Below, in pieces: positions 31,758-43,404 of a DNA stretch of 64,000 nt; position 1 is the stretch's first letter, and the number at the start of each line of letters is the position of its first letter. The position numbers and the translations under genes were made by a program. The notes under the pieces are model-generated. The model was not told the DNA's origin and did no database searches. It saw only the letters and a list, made by a program, of their open reading frames with translations. Source of the DNA: Anastrepha obliqua (lineage: Eukaryota; Arthropoda; Insecta; Diptera; Tephritidae); the NCBI RefSeq assembly GCF_027943255.1, contig NC_072896.1, positions 44,604,501 through 44,668,500 on the forward strand, read 5' to 3'.

Positions 31758-33028
31758 TGGACTATGAATAAGTTAGTGCGGTTTTTTTTCGAAATTTGAA
31801 ACTTTATTGACGTAAAATGGTTACAAATTTAATATTCAAAGTATTGTCCATCGCTTACTACTACTTTTTCCCATTTTTCTGGCAATTCACGGATTCCCTT
31901 TGTGAAAAATTCGGTCGGTTTTGCCGCAATCCACGAATCGATCCATTTTTTGACTTCATCGTAATTACGGAAGTGCTGGTCAGCCAGGCCATGTTGCATC
32001 GATCGGAAGAGATAGTAATCGGATGGCGCAAGGTCTGGACTATACGGCGGGTGGGGTAGGACATCCCATTTGAGCGTTTCTAAGTATGTTTTGACCACTT
32101 GTGCAACATGTGGCCGAGCATTGTCATGTTGCAAAATAACTTTGTCGTGTCTATCGGCGTATTGCGGCCGTTTTTCTCGCAGTGCTCGGCTCAAACGCAT
32201 CAATTGTCGTCGGTAGACATCCCCCGTAATCGTTTCATTCGGTTTCAGTAGCTCATAATACACAACACCCAGCTGGTCCCACCAGATACACAGCATAACC
32301 TTCAGGCCATGAATATTCTGCGCCGACGTCGATGTTGAAGCATGGCCAGGGTATCCATACGTTGCCCGACGTTTTGGATTGTCGTAATGGACCCACTTTT
32401 CATCGCCAGTCACAATTCGATGCAAAAAACCCTTTCTTTTGTGCCGTTGAAGCAGTTGTTCGCATGCCATAAAACGGCGTTCAACGTCTCTTGGCTTCAA
32501 TTCATACGGCACCCAATGGCCTACCTTTCGGACCATTCCCATGGCTTTTAAACGTTTGGAAATGGTTGATTGATCAACTCCCAAAGTTTTTGCAACCTCT
32601 TCTTGCGTTTGAGCCGGATCTTGATCGAGCAATTCCTCCAATTCGGTATCCATGAACTTTGGCGGCGCACCCTCGCGTTCTTCGTCTTCCAAGCCAAAAT
32701 CACCACTTTTAAAGCGTGCAAACCACTTCTGGCACGTTCGCTCAGCTAGAGCATGCTCACCATAAACTTCCACCAAGATACGATGACTTTCGGCTGCTTT
32801 TTTCTTCATATTAAAAAATTCCCCGCAAAAACACATTATTTGGCACGAAATTCGACATTTTCAAGTGTGGTAAAAATATTGTTGTTTACGCTTCAAATAA
32901 AAAACTTATACTGACGTTTGTGCCTTACGACAGTAGCTCTCCAATGAATGTTTGGAAATGTGGATCGATGGAATAATAATCAAGTTACGCCATCTGTTGT
33001 AAAACCGCAAGGAACTTATTCATAGTCC
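31758..33028 (-). mobile_element. Nearly intact mauritiana-type (Mos1-like) mariner
   Basis: About 1.27 kb. The left end reads GGACTATGAATAAGTTAGTG (from 31759) and the right end reversed GGACTATGAATAAGTTCCTT (from 33028). The first 16 bases are identical, and similarity continues into GCGGTTTT. TA flanks lie at 31756-31757 (one extra T inside) and 33029-33030. The element sits in the coding end of the RAG1/Transib-like remnant, whose frame ends on bases of the mariner repeat. It is therefore younger than that remnant. Confidence 0.85.
31829..32858 (-). pseudogene. Mariner transposase, intact except one N-terminal frameshift
   Basis: The open frame from 32836 encodes 335 residues. From residue 10 it is a complete mariner transposase: MKKKAAESHRILVEVYGEHA (first helix-turn-helix), KTLGVDQSTISKRLKAMG (second), GHWVPYEL (WVPHEL motif), IVTGDEKWVHYDN (first Asp), LQHDNARPH (second Asp) and YSPDLAPSDYYLF (third Asp), with 34 residues between the last two. 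It ends ELPEKWEKVVVSDGQYFEY. The canonical start MSNFVPNNVFLRG lies at 32858-32820 in another frame and runs into a stop, so a single indel near 32820 separates about 14 codons. All catalytic residues are present. Activity from the internal Met is untested. Confidence 0.85.
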
Positions 33029-33029
33029 T

Positions 33030-34480
33030 ATTAAAAGTTTTGTATTTCCAAGTACAGTAACTTTTTTGGAAGTGAATATTTTATTGTTTTCATAAATAAG
33101 AATAAGTTAACTGGCATCAAAGTATACTTTATGCTCATCCTTTCGGAATTTAATGTTTTTTTTTCTATTATTGTTTATAATTTAAGATTTATGCAAAACT
33201 TTAAACGAAACAAAAAAAAATTATATAAAAAATGTGTGTACCTAATTTTCCTTGGACTTTTTATATTAATTATATATTACTCTATTATATATTATAATTA
33301 TTATATCTTATATATATTCTTATTATATATATATTACTTTTTATATGTCTTAATGTTTTTTTAACAAATAAAAACATTTCTCAACTTAAAAACGTACTAA
33401 AAAGTCATTTATCACGCCAAAAGTTCTTATGACCGCTCTTCCTACCCGGCGGGACCACTGTGCATCCGAGGTTCAATGTGAAGTTTTTTCATTGCTGCAT
33501 AGTTGGACGGAATTTGAGCGATTTCCTGGGTTATGTCGATTTTGACTGCTACAGAGTACTGCAATGCAACTTGAACCAGAAAATCTAAAGTTCTACCAGC
33601 TTCCGAATGGCATATGACTGCTATGCGCAACTTTTTCCGAGCGCCAGATGTTTGCAAATAATAGCTTTGATGCTGCAGTTACTGCTTCAGAGCTCCTTTT
33701 GTTTTACGAATTCACATTTTCTCTGCGGGGTCGCTTTTGCTACTATTTTTTTATTTAGCATTCTTCTCGTATATCTGCGAATGCATTTATGGGTATATAA
33801 GCAACTAAGTTATTGCTTGAGTAAAAGCGCAATAAATTGAAAGGCAGTAAAATGTAAAAAAATTTTTTTGGCAATTGCCGCCTATAAATGTTGGTGATTT
33901 TTCCAGCATTTACCACCGAGTTGATAGGTTGCAGCAGCAAAGTATCTACCTACATCTACCTACTACAACTACTTGTGGTGATGCGGTGGTTTTGTGGGTT
34001 TTGGTGGATTTGTGGTGTACCTAATAGCTGTGACCTTCGCAGACCTTTTCGATAAGTTGACTACACGACTATTCGCAAAGTTTACGAGGTGGCCTGTTAA
34101 AACTTTAAGTATGCGAGTTTGGGTATTTTCCTATTGTAGGAAGTAATTTGTGTACCTGTAAATGTTAAGTGTAACTAATCAAGAGCAACTAATTAAGTGC
34201 TAAACATTTTCGGAATGCTGTGAATTGTTTGGAATGTGCGAATCTAGTCAAATTGAGCACTTAGCGACAAAAGGAAACAAGGACAAGAAAACGCTCCGCC
34301 GTTAAATTTCGAAAGAAGAAAAATTCCAAAGAAGAATGGGGTACAAAGTTACATAAATTGAATCTTCGGAAGGCAAGGCATTTCCACGTTTTTTGTATAG
34401 TATCGGATATTTTTTAGCCCCATGGGAACTATGGATATCCGTAACTATGGTTTGACAGCTGAGGTAAGTAAGATTTGGCC
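33030..34480. other. AT-rich non-coding stretch
   Basis: A strongly AT-rich tract (33210-33365) with TATA-type repeats, then sequence without recognised homology. The minus frame at 33657-33442 has no known motif. The right flank of the mariner shows no continuation of the RAG1-like remnant that I could recognise. Confidence 0.45.
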
Positions 34481-34489
34481 AGTCATCAT

Positions 34490-34600
34490 GAAACGTTTAC
34501 CGCCAGAACAACGCTTTGAAATTGTGGGAGTTTACTTTGAAAAAAAAAAAAGTCTGTTCGCGAAGTGCATAGAGTGAAGTGCTGAAGAAGACGTCGAAGT
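34490..34600 (+). pseudogene. DD41D N-terminal scrap
   Basis: The reading starts MKRLPPEQRFEIVGVYFEKK and passes to SVREVHRV, matching the first helix of DD41D-type transposases (MKRLTPQQRLQIVRFYYEN at 10768). The same segment with similar flanks occurs at 57620, so these two are copies of one subfamily. Confidence 0.6.
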
Positions 34601-34619
34601 GTCGATTCGTTATGACTGC

Positions 34620-35850
34620 CGTTAGTCTACAGGCGTCTCGTCGTTTCATGTTTATCAATGTCGACGATTGCTTGAGGTTGTAGGTGGGCCATAACGTCCT
34701 GCTGATTTTGCATTTCGTCTGGTCTCTCCATCTACAATCCGTGATTCGAAGGTATTTTGGGGAAATTGCATTCTTGACCGCACCTAATGATGTGAATACC
34801 GATACTGCAAGAACGTTATTCATGGCAGATCCCGTTCTTGCCAGTTCATTGGCTTTTTCTTTATCTTCTATGTTCCGGTGTCCCGGGACCCAAATTAAGG
34901 TTACTTTATGGTTTTCACTCAAGTTGGTGAGGCTATTCCTACTTTGCTTCACCACTTTCGAGGTTGTTATAGCCGCGTCCAGTGCCTGGATTGCAGCTTG
35001 GCTAGAATAGCGATATTGTTCTTAAAAGAGAAATCTGTGATTAGTAGCCTACAAGCTTCCCCAATTGCCAGTACTTCCGCCTGGAAGACGCTACTAGTAT
35101 TAGGGAGAGGCACAGATTTTTCAATTCCAAGTCTATGAGAATATATAACAGCTTCAACACCACAATCCATTTTACTGCCATCTGTTTAGACCGTGTTATC
35201 GAAGTTGTTTAGAGAGAATCCCTTATTCCATTCTGCCTTAGATGGAAAGAGAGTGGCAAAATTCCTATTGAAAGTTACCATCGGGACGATGTAGTCAGTC
35301 CTCACCGTGATTAATTGAGCTTGTCGCAATAATAAACTAGCGTGACCATACGTTTTTCCTTTCCAGCGACCCGCTTCATTTAACCTAAATGCACTCATGG
35401 TTGCCGTCTTCTTAATATGTAGGTCTATTGGAATAACGTAGTGCATTGAGAGCCTCTCTAGGGCATGATCTGATTGCACCGACCGTTATTGCACAGGCTG
35501 ATCTTTGTATTTTGCCGAGTAATTTGGAATTGTACTCTCTCCCTAGAGCTTTCCACCAAACTACTGAACCATACGATAAAATAGGTCGTATGCCTTATAC
35601 AGCCATAATGTATGCTTAGGTTGAAGACCCCATCTTCTTCCAAGCATACGTTTGCAAGCATATAAAGCAATTTCTGCTTTCCTTACCCGTTCTTCGACAT
35701 TTAACTTCCAGATAAGTTTGGAGTCCAGAATTACCCCTAAGTACTTTGTCCGTTGATATTTGGTAGGGTAAAAGGTGGTACCTTGTATATGGTGGTAAAA
35801 AGCATGAGTTCTGTTTACGCGGGTTTAAACTTAGGCCAAGAAAGTGTACT
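34620..35850 (-). pseudogene. LOA/R1-like LINE: RT thumb, RNase H, tail
   Basis: Minus strand. From about 35740 a frame gives an LNVEERVRKAEIALYACKR-like block, then LYKAYDLFYRMVQ and GKIQRSACAITVGAIRS (reverse transcriptase thumb). RNase H starts near 35165 with MDCGVEAVIYSHRLGIEKSV and TSSVFQAEVLAIGEACRLL. It ends near 34890 with VTLIWVPGHRNIEDKEKANE and LARTGSA, then CRWRDQTKCKISRTLWP and RLTAVITNRH. Stops and frameshifts are present. The 3' end abuts the DD41D scrap at 34.5 kb. Confidence 0.75.
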
Positions 35851-35854
35851 TCTT

Positions 35855-36760
35855 CTTAGTATCGAAATTTGTTACATGTTTGCTAAGTAATATTTATGTA
35901 TAAGTAAGTACAATATTTTGTTAGAAGTGAAGCTTCTCCTCTTCAAAGTTGGCTCACCCAAATCTAGGTACTAAATTCGTATTTTCATCAAACCACCAAC
36001 AAGCCCGAGCCGAGCCCAATGCTCAGGCTATCCATTGAGCCCTGTTGTTCGCTGCGCATGTGGTCTGCGCAAAAAGACGTCTATCGAATTGAGTTCTTAG
36101 ACACATACCCTACATATTTATATATCTAACTAACATACTTATGCATTCATACAACTATTTGATGCTTCCTTGATTTTGTAATAAAGGTGTTGCTAAGCAC
36201 GATTTGCCGTCATTCACCTGTTTATTTTAACGCTGTAATCGATGATGTTGACCCTGAAGTAAAATGAAGCCTAACAGTGAAATGACTATAAATTATTGGA
36301 ATGATAGTTGCCTGTTTACGGATAAATTTTGCAATGTTAATAATTGAGTGGGACACAAGCGAAGAGCGAAGCGAATTATATAGGAAATTTCATTTCAGCA
36401 TTAATAATATGAACTATCTATTAGACGTATTTTTTATAGTGACTGATAGTACCTGCCTCACTATGGATAAGCTTTCAACAGTTTTTGCACAGGCTACCAA
36501 TCAGTATTTATAGTCTAGTATTAAATGTGCTCGCACCTAAATCAGAGTCTACATTCGTTATACTAAGGTCTGTCGTACTAAACATCCTATAGGATTCAAA
36601 TGACATGTCGTTATTAACACAGAAGGGCACTCAAAAATAATTTAAAAACCCCAAGTTTTAAGTGGCTGAAAATTGGCGATGATTCTTTTAATTTTTTTGC
36701 CCACGAAGGGTATTGTGATTCATAAAAAAATGCCCGATACCCGCTTAAGCAATTTTGAAG
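35855..36760. other. Unassigned stretch
   Basis: No recognised homology. The 70-codon plus-strand frame at 36301-36513 has no motif I can place. Confidence 0.4.
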
Positions 36761-36764
36761 GAGT

Positions 36765-36990
36765 TTACCAAAGCTCGCTAGTCACTTCTTTCTTGTGCTC
36801 ACCGGCGCCATTTAAAGACATTAAATAAAGCAAAGCAAAGACACTCGATACTTCAAACACAAAGGAGTATCCCTTTTCCTGACCCCAGAAGTAGGTATCG
36901 CTCTGAACTTCTATACCTGAAGCAATTGTATTCATTCGAAGGATATCACTTAACTCTTGAAGCCCCTGGATCTTTATTCGCCGCACGATG
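36765..36990 (-). pseudogene. RTE-like LINE C-terminal scrap
   Basis: The minus strand reads MRRIKIQGLQELSDILRMNT, matching the RRIKIQxLQWLGHxxRM motif near the end of RTE-like LINE proteins. Only about 25 codons are clear. Confidence 0.55.
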
Positions 36991-37029
36991 TCTATGCCAC
37001 ATAGCTCTCATCAATGGATTAAATTTCTG

Positions 37030-37545
37030 GTACTGAAAAAACGTTTGTTCCAAAAAACCAGTTGTCCTGGTGTTATTGGATGTATCGATAGAACTCGCAA
37101 TGAGTTTTTGGCACCCAACAAACAAGACCAGTATCTATAATACAATCGAAAGTAATTGTTCAATTCAAATGCTAAGGTTGTAAGATCAACCCGTTATGCG
37201 GGTTCAGCGCAGGACTCTCTAATTCAGCACATCAGCCATGTGAGAAGAGTTCTGCGGGTGCGATTCGATACTGTTGAGCGGAATTTCTGGCTCTTAAAAA
37301 AAATTAACGTAAAAATTAACCCTCTAAATTAAAACCCCATAAAATAAATACAAATTTGTATATAGGTGATGCGATGCGGGTTATCATCTTGAACCATACA
37401 TAATTGCGCCATATCGATCCGCGCAGAAAGAAGCCCAATGGCTATTAACAATAAATAAAGGCCAAAGCTAGGTCATAATTGAACGCACTGTTGGAATGTT
37501 AAACACCGATTTGCTGCTTGTTTGGTCTTCGTCAATTTCATCCAT
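37030..37545 (+). pseudogene. PIF/Harbinger transposase remnant
   Basis: The frame gives KTSCPGVIGCIDRTRNEFLA and PNKQDQYL, matching the GVIGCIDGTH first-Asp motif of PIF/Harbinger transposases. Then RSTRYAGSAQDSLIQHI resembles the P-G-S-x-HDS second motif (His-Asp is Gln-Asp here), and a decayed ERTVGMLKHRF-like block lies near 37480. It breaks at 37545, where a mariner is inserted. The sequence right of the mariner may be its continuation, but I could not confirm this. Confidence 0.65.
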
Positions 37546-37550
37546 AAGTA

Positions 37551-38697
37551 CCCGTGTTAGAAGTGAAGACACCATTTTTTACAAAAAAAAAAATTAGTTT
37601 TCAACATAGTCCCCTTTTAGAAAAATACACTTCTCCCAAAGTGCGGCCATTTTTTTAATCCCTTCAAAAAATAGTATTTGGTAAACTCTCCAAAATACGC
37701 CTCTACCTCGGCAATGATTTCTTCGCTTGAAAATTTTTTTCCCGCGAGCCATTTCTTCACGTTGGGGAACAAGAAAAAGTCACAGGGACCCAGACCGGAT
37801 GAACACGGTGGGTGCGTCAGCAATTCATGCAGTTTGGCGACGACAACTCCGGATGAATATGCTGGTGCGCTATCGTGGTGAAACAGCAACTTTTTTCGCC
37901 AAATTCGGCCGTGTCTCCTTCAATTTTTTATGAAAGTGGTCCAATAACTCACTGTAGTATTGCGCAGTGATCGTTCTTCCTTTTCCTAAAAAACTCATAA
38001 GGATGACGCCAGTCGTCGCCATGAGCTTTCCGACCGATGCGATGTCTTCGCCTTCTTTGGAACAGATTCACCGGGACAAATCTATTGTTTTGATTGTTAC
38101 TTGGTTTCTGGTGTGTAATGATGAATCCAGGTTTCATCAACGGTGACGACCCAAAGCAAAAAGTTCCTTCGGATCTCCCTTAAATTGCTCCAAACACTGT
38201 GTCGAAGTAACAGCCGCATCCACCGTCAGCTTGTTATCCACCGTCAGCAATCGCGACACCCATCGGGCAGACAATTTTTTCATCGCCCACTTATCATGTA
38301 AAATATAATATTAATTGACGTTCCAGCCGACACAGCCATGCGGGAATCTTGTTGTGGACTTTTTGAATGATTTCCTCGGTAACTACGCCTGCCGGGCGTC
38401 CAGCTCACTCGCCGTCAAAAACGGATGTTCGCCTACAAATTAGTTGAACCAATTTTTAACTGTCGTCATAGATGGCGAAACGTCCCCATAGACAACATCC
38501 AACTTTGCTTTTATTTCCTCGCATTTTTCCCCATCCAAAAACAAAAAGTGTAAATCACGAAACACGTCTTAATCGAATAGCTGCCAAAGCTAACTTCTCA
38601 ATCAGTCTAAAATTTGTTTTGCCGCCGTTTGATAGATGGCAGCATACGCTCCTAACACCAACTTCCCTCAGGAACGCTCTCTGTCATTAAACACGGG
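37551..38697 (-). mobile_element. Degenerate mariner inside the Harbinger region
   Basis: 1,147 bp with short ends CCCGTGTTAGA (left) and CCCGTGTTTAA (right, reversed), flanked by TA (37549-37550 and 38698-38699). The minus-strand transposase is decayed. A VVTEEIIQKVHNKIPAWL-like region lies near 38370, PGFIITHQKPSNNQNN near 38130, and a catalytic end from 37889 (LFHHDSAPAYSSGVVVAKLH, CDFFLFPNVKKWLAGKKFSS, EEIIAEVEAYF). HHDN reads HHDS and PPYSPDL reads PPCSSGL. Same type as the copy at 19.2-19.9 kb. Confidence 0.75.
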
Positions 38698-38699
38698 TA

Positions 38700-39185
38700 A
38701 TTATTGAGCTGCCCTCGTAGACGCCATATAAAGAAAAGCAAATCACTAGAAATTGCATTTGCACTGAACGGAAGTTCAGACTTCACAAACGAGGACGATT
38801 TAGATAATGTTTACCATATTGACGATGTGGAAAATGAAGACTTCTTTAACCTGATATTGACATCATCGAGTTTAACAACCGCGCTGTTGCTTCTGCCTTT
38901 TCTAAGCTGGATAAATAGAGTGAATAAAGTAAAGCGAATGGTAAACGGGAATAAAAATACCTCCAGTTATCAAACAAACAGTCGACGCACTCGCGTATCG
39001 GCACTCACGTCACTATTTGTAGTTATTATTTTGAAGTTGTAGGAGACTCCGTTCATTAAATAACCAACATTAACGCCGATAATAAAGCCTCGAAATCTAA
39101 CGAAGAATCTTTCTTGCCAAGAAGTGGTACTTTAGACTAAGTAGACAATTGAATAGTAAAGTCCTCTTTCGACGTACTTACTAAC
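38700..39185. other. Unassigned stretch
   Basis: An open frame at 38704-39042 includes an acidic segment (FTNEDDLDNVYHIDDVENED). It could be a continuation of the Harbinger-like element or unrelated sequence. I cannot decide from sequence alone. Confidence 0.35.
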
Positions 39186-39189
39186 ACTT

Positions 39190-39300
39190 TATAAGGCTCT
39201 CATCATGCCCGTTCTATCGCATGGCGCAGAAGCTTGGACGAAGACAATATCCGATGAGGCCTCCCATGGAGTGTTTGAGAGAAAGATTCTGCGCAAAAGT
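39190..39300 (+). pseudogene. RTE-like LINE scrap
   Basis: The frame reads LYKALIMPVLSHGAEAWTKT, ISDEASHGVFERKILRK, the same block as at 12.27-12.38 kb. About 35 codons remain. Confidence 0.65.
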
Positions 39301-39304
39301 TTTA

Positions 39305-41145
39305 GACTATTCAGTTTGTTCGCATGCTTAGTTTGCCCCTCAGCCAACGCATTAACTATGTATTCCTTAAAACATATTCAAAAAGTGTAAAAGTGATTTG
39401 TAGAGCATCTTCAGAAATACGAAGGCTCTTCTGGCCCTTATATTTTTGTCAGTGAGTATTTAATGGAGCTGCTTATTATAAGAGTGTCTATTGCCAAGCA
39501 TTCTATTTTTTTTTTTTTGTTTTTGCACTACGAGTCGGTAATATCAAAGTGACAAGTAGATTGCCAAATCAGAGTGCCAATTGGACAATTTTATATGACA
39601 TCATCTCGAAACAAACTCATCGTCAATGGTACACAGTTTATTTAAGAAAGACATCAACTTACTAATAATCATAATTCCTTACCACTCAAAGGAGCCTAAA
39701 ACCCAACTGCGTCCACTAAATCTCAACCTTAATTTATCAGATTTCCTTCCCATAAACACCGTAAGGCGCAATACAGCCCAGCATCCAAGCAAATAAAGTT
39801 GTTTGCCCACCTCAATTGCACGCCAAAAATCAGCAATTTGTTGTAAAAATGCCGTATATTTTAACAAAGAAATAAAAGCCAGCGAAAAATTGGTTAATTT
39901 CATTCCGTAAAAGTGTTATTGCCCATTGTGTTGCAACCATGTACTCGTACGTAATGCTGGAAAGATTTTTGCACGGTTGTGGCAAGTTGAGTGCACTTAC
40001 CGGGCGTGTCTAGGCCCACCTCAAAAACTAATAGCAACAATCTAAGACATGAACAACTACTAAATTGCAACAACTATAATCGAAAAACACAGAAAAAATA
40101 CTTACATTTTTTATTAGATTTTTTTGCTCGTTGTTTAATATTTTTTACGAGTTGCAAAAGCGCGCCTCGAGCACTCGGATGAGCATAGCTGCTGCTATTG
40201 CTGCTGCTGTTGCCGTGGCGTATAAAGTAGAGTAGTGTTGAGGAGGCAAGCAGCTGCAGACAACAGTCAGCGGTCGGCAGCCAGCAATAACGAATTTATT
40301 ATTTATTTCACCTGACATCATAAACAACAGACACCATAAATTCACTTCAACGCCAAAACTGCCAAAATGTGTGTGCTCTGCAACAACGAAGATGTGTTGC
40401 CTTGGTTGGCTATTTTTCATCAGGTTTTTGTGTTTTTATGTTTTTCTTTTTTTTTGCATTTTCATTTTTATTGCTCACAAAAACCTCTTACTTCATGCCT
40501 CCATAAGCGGTGGTTGGTTGTTTGTGGATCAGACGTCGTGCGTCTGTCTGCCGGTTAGTCTGACTTGCGCCGCCATATCAACACGCCACTGTGAAGGCGA
40601 AAATTTATGATGGCAATGCACGACATGCGATTGAAGCTCAGTCAAAGGCATGCACAAATCTATCCTTATATGTATTTGTATCGCCAACTCACATACACCT
40701 GCCCATGTGCAATCGCTTAGACTACACACTGCTCCAATTGATCCATTCTTTGTTTTCCATCATCGCCAAATCTTCGAGAGAAATGGAAATTACCACCACC
40801 AGTCGCACGATAGCGCCAGGACAGTGAGCAAGGCAAATACAATTAGATTTGGTATGGCTATTTATTCAATTGCAGGAGTCACTCAGCGAGGAGTCGAGGA
40901 ATTTATTCAGAAATTTTGATTTCTCTTGTAACCGAAAAACAATAAATCTATTTTTATTTGATTTTAAATTCCGTTGAGTGAGAATTTTCTTATCGAGTTA
41001 AAAAAATTGAAGAGTAAGCACATTTATAAATGAAATGTGATAATGAAATATCGAGTTTATTTTCCATTTACTTCCGCTAAAGCATTTTTAAGGTTATATC
41101 AATAACGAGGAAGAAAGCGCCATGATCTTGTGTTATTCATTCAAC
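39305..41145. other. Non-coding stretch
   Basis: No recognised coding homology. A GCTGCTATTGCTGCTGCT run at about 40186 is followed by TATAAAG at 40221 and a CAG-rich segment. This could be a promoter, but no initiator at the right spacing and no downstream gene support it. Confidence 0.4.
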
Positions 41146-41157
41146 TAATTGAGTTTA

Positions 41158-41474
41158 AATAAAAATAAATAATTGGCGCGTACACTTCTGTTAGGTGTTT
41201 GGCCGAACTCCTCCTCCTATTTGTGGTGTGCGTCTTGATGTTGTTCCACAAATGGAGGGACCTACAGTTTCAAGCCGATTCCGAACGGCAGATATTTTTA
41301 TGAGGAGCTTTTTCATGGCAGAAATACACTCGGAGGTTTGCCATTGCCTGCCGAGGGGCGACCGCTATTAGAAAAATGTTTTTTTATTAATTTTGCTTTC
41401 ACCGAGATTCGAACTAACGACCTCTCTGTGAATTCCGAATGGTAATGACGCACCAACCCATTCGACTACGGCGG
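41158..41474 (-). mobile_element. tRNA-derived SINE with 12-bp target duplication
   Basis: 317 bp, head at the right. Reversed, it starts CCGCCGTAGTCGAATGGGTT, containing a box A-like TAGTCGAATGG, and has TTAGTTCGAATCTCGG as box B, about 45 bp later. The body contains GAGGGACCTACAG, GCCGATTCCGAACGGC and a GCGCCAATTATTTATTTTTA tail. TAATTGAGTTTA occurs on both sides (41146-41157 and 41475-41486). This is the best-preserved target duplication of the family here. Confidence 0.85.
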
Positions 41475-41588
41475 TAATTGAGTTTACCAAGGGCGTAATA
41501 TAAATTATTCTATTGACCCGCAAACACTCCCACGGTCTGTAAAACACATTTTTTACTTTACTTAAGCGATAGACTTAGCCACTAAATA

Positions 41589-42461
41589 CATTCTGTCAAA
41601 AAAATATCGGCCAAGAAGTCGTGGAAGATTTGCTCCGACCTGGTTGTACATCAACGTCTTCAATGGATGAAAACGTCGACAAATTCAAGGAAATGGTTCT
41701 GGAAAACCATCACTTAAGTTTGAGGGAGGTAACTCGTGATCTTAGCGCAACATTTTTCACCATCAATTGAGCATGAGACGCCAAGACGCATGGATGCTCG
41801 ACTCGTTCCAAGAGAAGAAGATACTTGAGCAAGTAAATTCGGACACAACGTTTATCCAGCACATCACAACAGGTGATGAGACGTAGGTATACGGGTTTGA
41901 CATGCACACCAGTCAACATGCGGCTGAATGGCGTTATCCACATGAGCCGAAACCCGCAAAACCATGTCAAAGTCAAAGTCATGCGACTCGTTTTCTTTAA
42001 TTATCATGGGATTGTGCACTCAGAATTCATTCCAAATGGTTTCATCGTAAGAATATTATATTATTTAAAAAAAAACTCATGGATCTTGCACCATGATAAC
42101 GCATCGTCTCACAAGGTTCATATTGTGAACACTTTTTTGACCAAAAGCTCGACAAATGTCATGGAACAACCACCGTATTCACCGGATTTAGCTCCCTGTA
42201 GCTTCCTTTCCTTTTCCGAAAACTTAAATTGCCACTCCGCAGACGCCGCTTTGTGTCGATAGAGGCCATTAAGGAGAATTCGCTAAAGGAGCAGAAGAAG
42301 ATCTCTTCAAACGCGTTTCAAAGGTGCTTTGATGACTGGACTAATCGTTGGCAATATGTATTGCTTCGAATGGAGCCTATTTGGACAAAAAAAATTTTGA
42401 TGATTAAACAATTATTTTGCGTTTTATTGAACAATTCCCGGTCTTTTTTTTTGACAGAATG
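41589..42461 (+). mobile_element. Short mariner (873 bp) with clean ends
   Basis: Ends are CATTCTGTCAAAAAAA on both strands (16 bp identical), flanked by TA (41587-41588 and 42462-42463). The plus-strand transposase lacks its N-terminus. It reads RPGCTSTSSMDENVDKFKEM, LENHHLSLREVTRDLS, a degraded GDET-like site near 41873, SWILHHDNASSHKVHIVN (second Asp), MEQPPYSPDLAPCSFLSF (third Asp changed to Ser) and IKENSLKEQKKISSNAFQRC. The gene is dead, and the clean ends make this a possible trans-mobilised derivative. Confidence 0.8.
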
Positions 42462-42469
42462 TATATGTC

Positions 42470-43275
42470 TTAGGAGCTATCTGCGTTGCTGATACAGCAC
42501 AAAAGAAAGTCATAGAAACAGTTTTTTCTATTAGCAATCACCATGTGGCAGGCAAAGTCCATTTCCCGAGAGCAGTTCTACCGATGATGCCCTATGTTCC
42601 ACGAGGAACTAAAGACCGGAAGAAAAAGTTGTACCATGGGAATTCAGTTCCTACATAACATATGGACGCTTTTAGAAACTCCGTTAAATAATATCAACGA
42701 ATACACGACACAGTAGAGAAGAAGTTCGAATTTCACCAGATTCAGTGTTGGCGATGAAAACTTCGTGCGTTATCATATAAAGTTTCAGAAAGATATTGGG
42801 CACCCTTTAAAGGAAAATAATCGAATAACGGCGGAAGAAGAGATGACAACCTAATGGTCGGAAACCTTACATTATGAGACAATCAATAAACAACGACTCG
42901 CACACGTAAGTAGTTTGACTCTAAATCCATTGGTGGAATAGAAAGCTTGAGAAAGTGCCTAAATACATTAGCAGCATCTAACTATTTATAAGCACGCCGT
43001 TAAGTACAGTAAACTACATTGGAGGTCGCAGTGCACTATGCGCCAATAATAGTAAAAATTATAGTATATCATAATAAGAATAGTGAAGCTCAAAGCAAGA
43101 AATCTTTAAGACCTCTTTCGGAAGAAAGTTAGACAGTAAAACACTTAGCAGCAATAATTAAATCCTCCTGCTCCCTCACTAAACAACTGCGAGGATGTAC
43201 TATTTCAGATTCTTATCGACGCCCTACTACCAGAGATCAAGAAACTGGGGTTTCTAAATCTGGCTATGAAATGAT
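42470..43275. other. Unassigned stretch
   Basis: A region near 42540-42680 translates to fragments such as VHFPRAVLPMMPYVPRGTKD without a family I recognise. Nothing else supportable. Confidence 0.35.
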
Positions 43276-43279
43276 TTTT

Positions 43280-43400
43280 TAGTTACAGATGAACCGTTTG
43301 AAGGATTCAGCTCGACCTCCTAATCACTGTAGGGTATTTCAGGCCGAAATTCTAGCCATTATTGAAGTAGCTGTTTGGTTAGGCAAGAAATCTAATAGTT
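43280..43400 (+). pseudogene. LINE RNase H scrap
   Basis: The frame reads PNHCRVFQAEILAIIEVAVW, matching the VFQAExxAIxEA motif of LINE RNase H domains. About 35 codons. Confidence 0.55.
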
Positions 43401-43404
43401 AAGT

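Noticed and set aside
33160..33365. Origin or matrix-attachment region in the AT-rich tract
   Set aside because: Only base composition supports it; no specific motif can be argued.
40221..40290. TATAAAG followed by CAG-rich sequence as a promoter
   Set aside because: No initiator at the expected distance and no gene downstream; TATA-like words are common in AT-rich DNA.
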